64,000 bases of DNA from Galaxea fascicularis (taxonomy: Eukaryota; Cnidaria; Anthozoa; Scleractinia; Euphylliidae). How positions within the stretch are numbered: position 1 is the first letter of the stretch; each line of letters starts with the position of its first letter. Under the pieces are notes generated by a model. That model was not told the DNA's origin. It worked only from the letters and a program-made list of their open reading frames with translations, and made no database searches. The translations under genes were made by a program, and so were the position numbers. The stretch spans positions 4,040,033 to 4,104,032 of the forward strand of contig OX419345.1 of the NCBI GenBank assembly GCA_948470475.1, given 5' to 3'. Of the stretch, positions 62,101-64,000 are shown in pieces.

Positions 62101-64000
62101 CTGCCCACACGATAGTTCAGGTCAGAGGTTACGTCGATTTCATGTCTAGTGATATAGCAAATAGCCATGTTCTTTTTTTTTCCTTTCGTCGACACTGTAA
62201 TCTGGTAATAAGCAAAAAGTTAAGTGTCCTTGTTAAACAACGGAGGTAATAGCAAAGGAAGTTCTAAAAAGCCTCGAATTTTCGTCGACCTGGTTTTCAT
62301 AAGGTCAGGTATATATTTCACACGATTAGCAAATATGGGACTGATTTCACAGCCAAATTTGTTCAAATCACAACTCTTTTCGCGTACAAATGTTACAGAC
62401 CTTAGAAGACGGCTTTCAAGCCTAACATACTGTCCACGATCTTCTCAATGTCTGCACTTTAAGCAAGTCACTAGTATTCTAAGGTAATTTATGTCATGGT
62501 TATGACCAAGAGCACAGTTTCATGTCTAAAGATTTGATCATCTAAAGGCAACTTCTCCGCTTTTCGCACTTAGAACTCTTCATTTGAACGTTTCCTATCG
62601 TTTTAAGTGGAATATGAAATAATTCTGTGCAATTCGACCGATATGCTTGAGATAATTATTTCACACGATTAGCAAATATGGGACTGATTTCACAGCCAAA
62701 TTTGTTCAAATCACAACTCTTTTCGCGTACAAATGTTACAGACCTTAGAAGACGGCTTTCAAGCCTAACATACTGTCCACGATCTTCTCAATGTCTGCAC
62801 TTTAAGCAAGTCACTAGTATTCTAAGGTAATTTATGTCATGGTTATGACCAAGAGCACAGTTTCATGTCTAAAGATTTGATCATCTAAAGGCAACTTCTC
62901 CGCTTTTCGCACTTAGAACTCTTCATTTGAACGTTTCCTATCGTTTTAAGTGGAATATGAAATAATTCTGTGCAATTCGACCGATATGCTTGAGATATAT
63001 ACCTGGATTTTTGAAAACAGGGTCGCAGGAAAGTTATACTAAGCCTTGTTTATTTCAGTACTGAGGTGTGTTTCCCCCTTCTATTCTTCTTGGTCTTTGC
63101 TTGTGCTGGGGGGAGCGACGATGGCAATTAGCTGATTAGTAAGAGAAAGTTAACATTGAAAGTTAGAATAAGCTCTCTTCCCCCCCCCCCCTACCCTGCC
63201 CCTCCTCCCTTTTAACCCTCTTTATTTGGTCCCACTCTCTCTCTCTTTCTCAAGAAAATTTGCATGAATTTGAAATCTTAGCGCAGGCTTAGTTTCAAAC
63301 GGAGTCAGTATATTTAGCTTTCCTGTTCACCTCCTAGAGCAAAGTTTTCCTTAGAGCATCATGAAGCTCAGTGAGGGAAAAATTCTAGCGAGATGCAGTA
63401 TCTGCCTCGTCTAATAACCTTCGTGCGTATTTATCTTGTCGTGGCTATGAAGTCGACTGTTAGGCGCAGTGAAGGTTATTGTAGAGCTTTGCTTTCGGAG
63501 GTAAGGAGTCTTTAGCCTCAAAACGTAGGTGTCAGGGTTGATTTGTAAGCGCACATGGTGAAATTGGACTTGACTTTTGACCAGGCTAAAGACTTAGTAA
63601 AAACTGAACAAGAAACAAGGGCTTGACGGAAGTTCGCTTGAAATCGGTTTTCAACATCCGGGACTTCAAGTAACTATCAGGCGACGACAAGATTTGGCTC
63701 GGTATTTCTGCGCGAAAACCGTAAGTTTTTCCAGTTTCTTGACTTGTTACCGCCCTTGCGGCTTTAGCGATTCTATGCTAGTGGTCTGATAAGTGATGTG
63801 ATCATTTGAAGTGTCATAATGTGTGATTTCCGGCCTCAAATCTAGTCGTAACATTTGCCACATGTTTACGTAGATGTAATTTACCAAGAGCTTGCTGTTA
63901 TTTGTGTTAGCCACCAGGGAATTCGGTTTAAAACGTTGCTTGATTTCGTGGAAATCGATGCCTCTTTCCGACGGTAACTTTGCTCTCGGCAAGGCCGACG
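59131..64000. repeat. Tandem array of a 1,933-bp unit (2.5 copies in window)
   Basis: Units begin at 59131, 61064 and 62997 (ATATACCTGG); the third runs off the end. Copies look identical wherever I compared them, including the poly-C run and the predicted short frames. Each unit ends with two tandem copies of a 343-bp segment (60382-60724 and 60725-61067 in unit 1). The frames of about 100 codons on both strands overlap each other and show no domain, so I do not call genes. A recently amplified satellite or rolling-circle product is likely; an assembly artefact cannot be excluded. Confidence 0.95.

Noticed and set aside
1..64000. CRISPR arrays, operons, ribosome-binding sites, prokaryotic elements
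   Set aside because: None found; the sequence is plainly intron-bearing eukaryotic nuclear DNA.

Overview
The window is intron-rich eukaryotic nuclear DNA: AT-rich, short GT-AG exons and many inverted-repeat elements. Gene content and element style suggest an animal, most likely an anthozoan cnidarian such as a stony coral. The phylum is inferred from these features, not proven.

Layout. (1) 162-1962 (+): last three exons of an unidentified nuclear protein with a KEN-like motif and a C-terminal PCNA-binding (PIP) box. (2) 4864-24696 (-): a complete 28-exon MDC1-like gene. The exons join in frame to 4296 nt (1431 aa): N-terminal ATM-type TQ, FHA domain, SDTD motif, a long acidic region with 17 T-x-x-[Y/F] motifs, a serial basic AT-hook-like region, and tandem BRCT domains with the phospho-H2AX contact residues kept. 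(3) 24697-25103: a short divergent promoter with E2F-, YY1- and CRE-like sites. (4) 25104-36418 (+): a complete 15-exon ENOSF1 (L-fuconate dehydratase family) gene, 443 aa. (5) 38393-39757 (-): a three-exon gene for a secreted, probably beta-trefoil, protein. (6) 47.6-48.3 kb (-): a decayed DIRS-like retroelement fragment. (7) 48.9-56.7 kb: a decayed second copy of the 35.6-45.4 kb block, with an ENOSF1 exon-14 pseudo-exon and a second beta-trefoil-like gene carrying a 4-nt insertion. (8) 58.2-64 kb: telomere-type hexamer repeats, two strong hairpins, and a near-identical 1,933-bp tandem array running off the window end.

MDC1 organises the DNA double-strand-break response: FHA and N-terminal TQ for ATM binding and dimerisation, SDTD for NBS1, TQxF/Y for RNF8, BRCT for phospho-H2AX. 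Gene (2) shows all these modules, with the RNF8-type motif greatly multiplied. The PIP-box gene next to it is also likely to act at replication or repair. ENOSF1 is a metabolic enzyme that shares only the promoter region. Introns carry several foldback (MITE-like) families, one of them enclosing a tRNA-derived sequence.

The exon models were made by hand from splice sites and reading frame. No alignment or database search was run.
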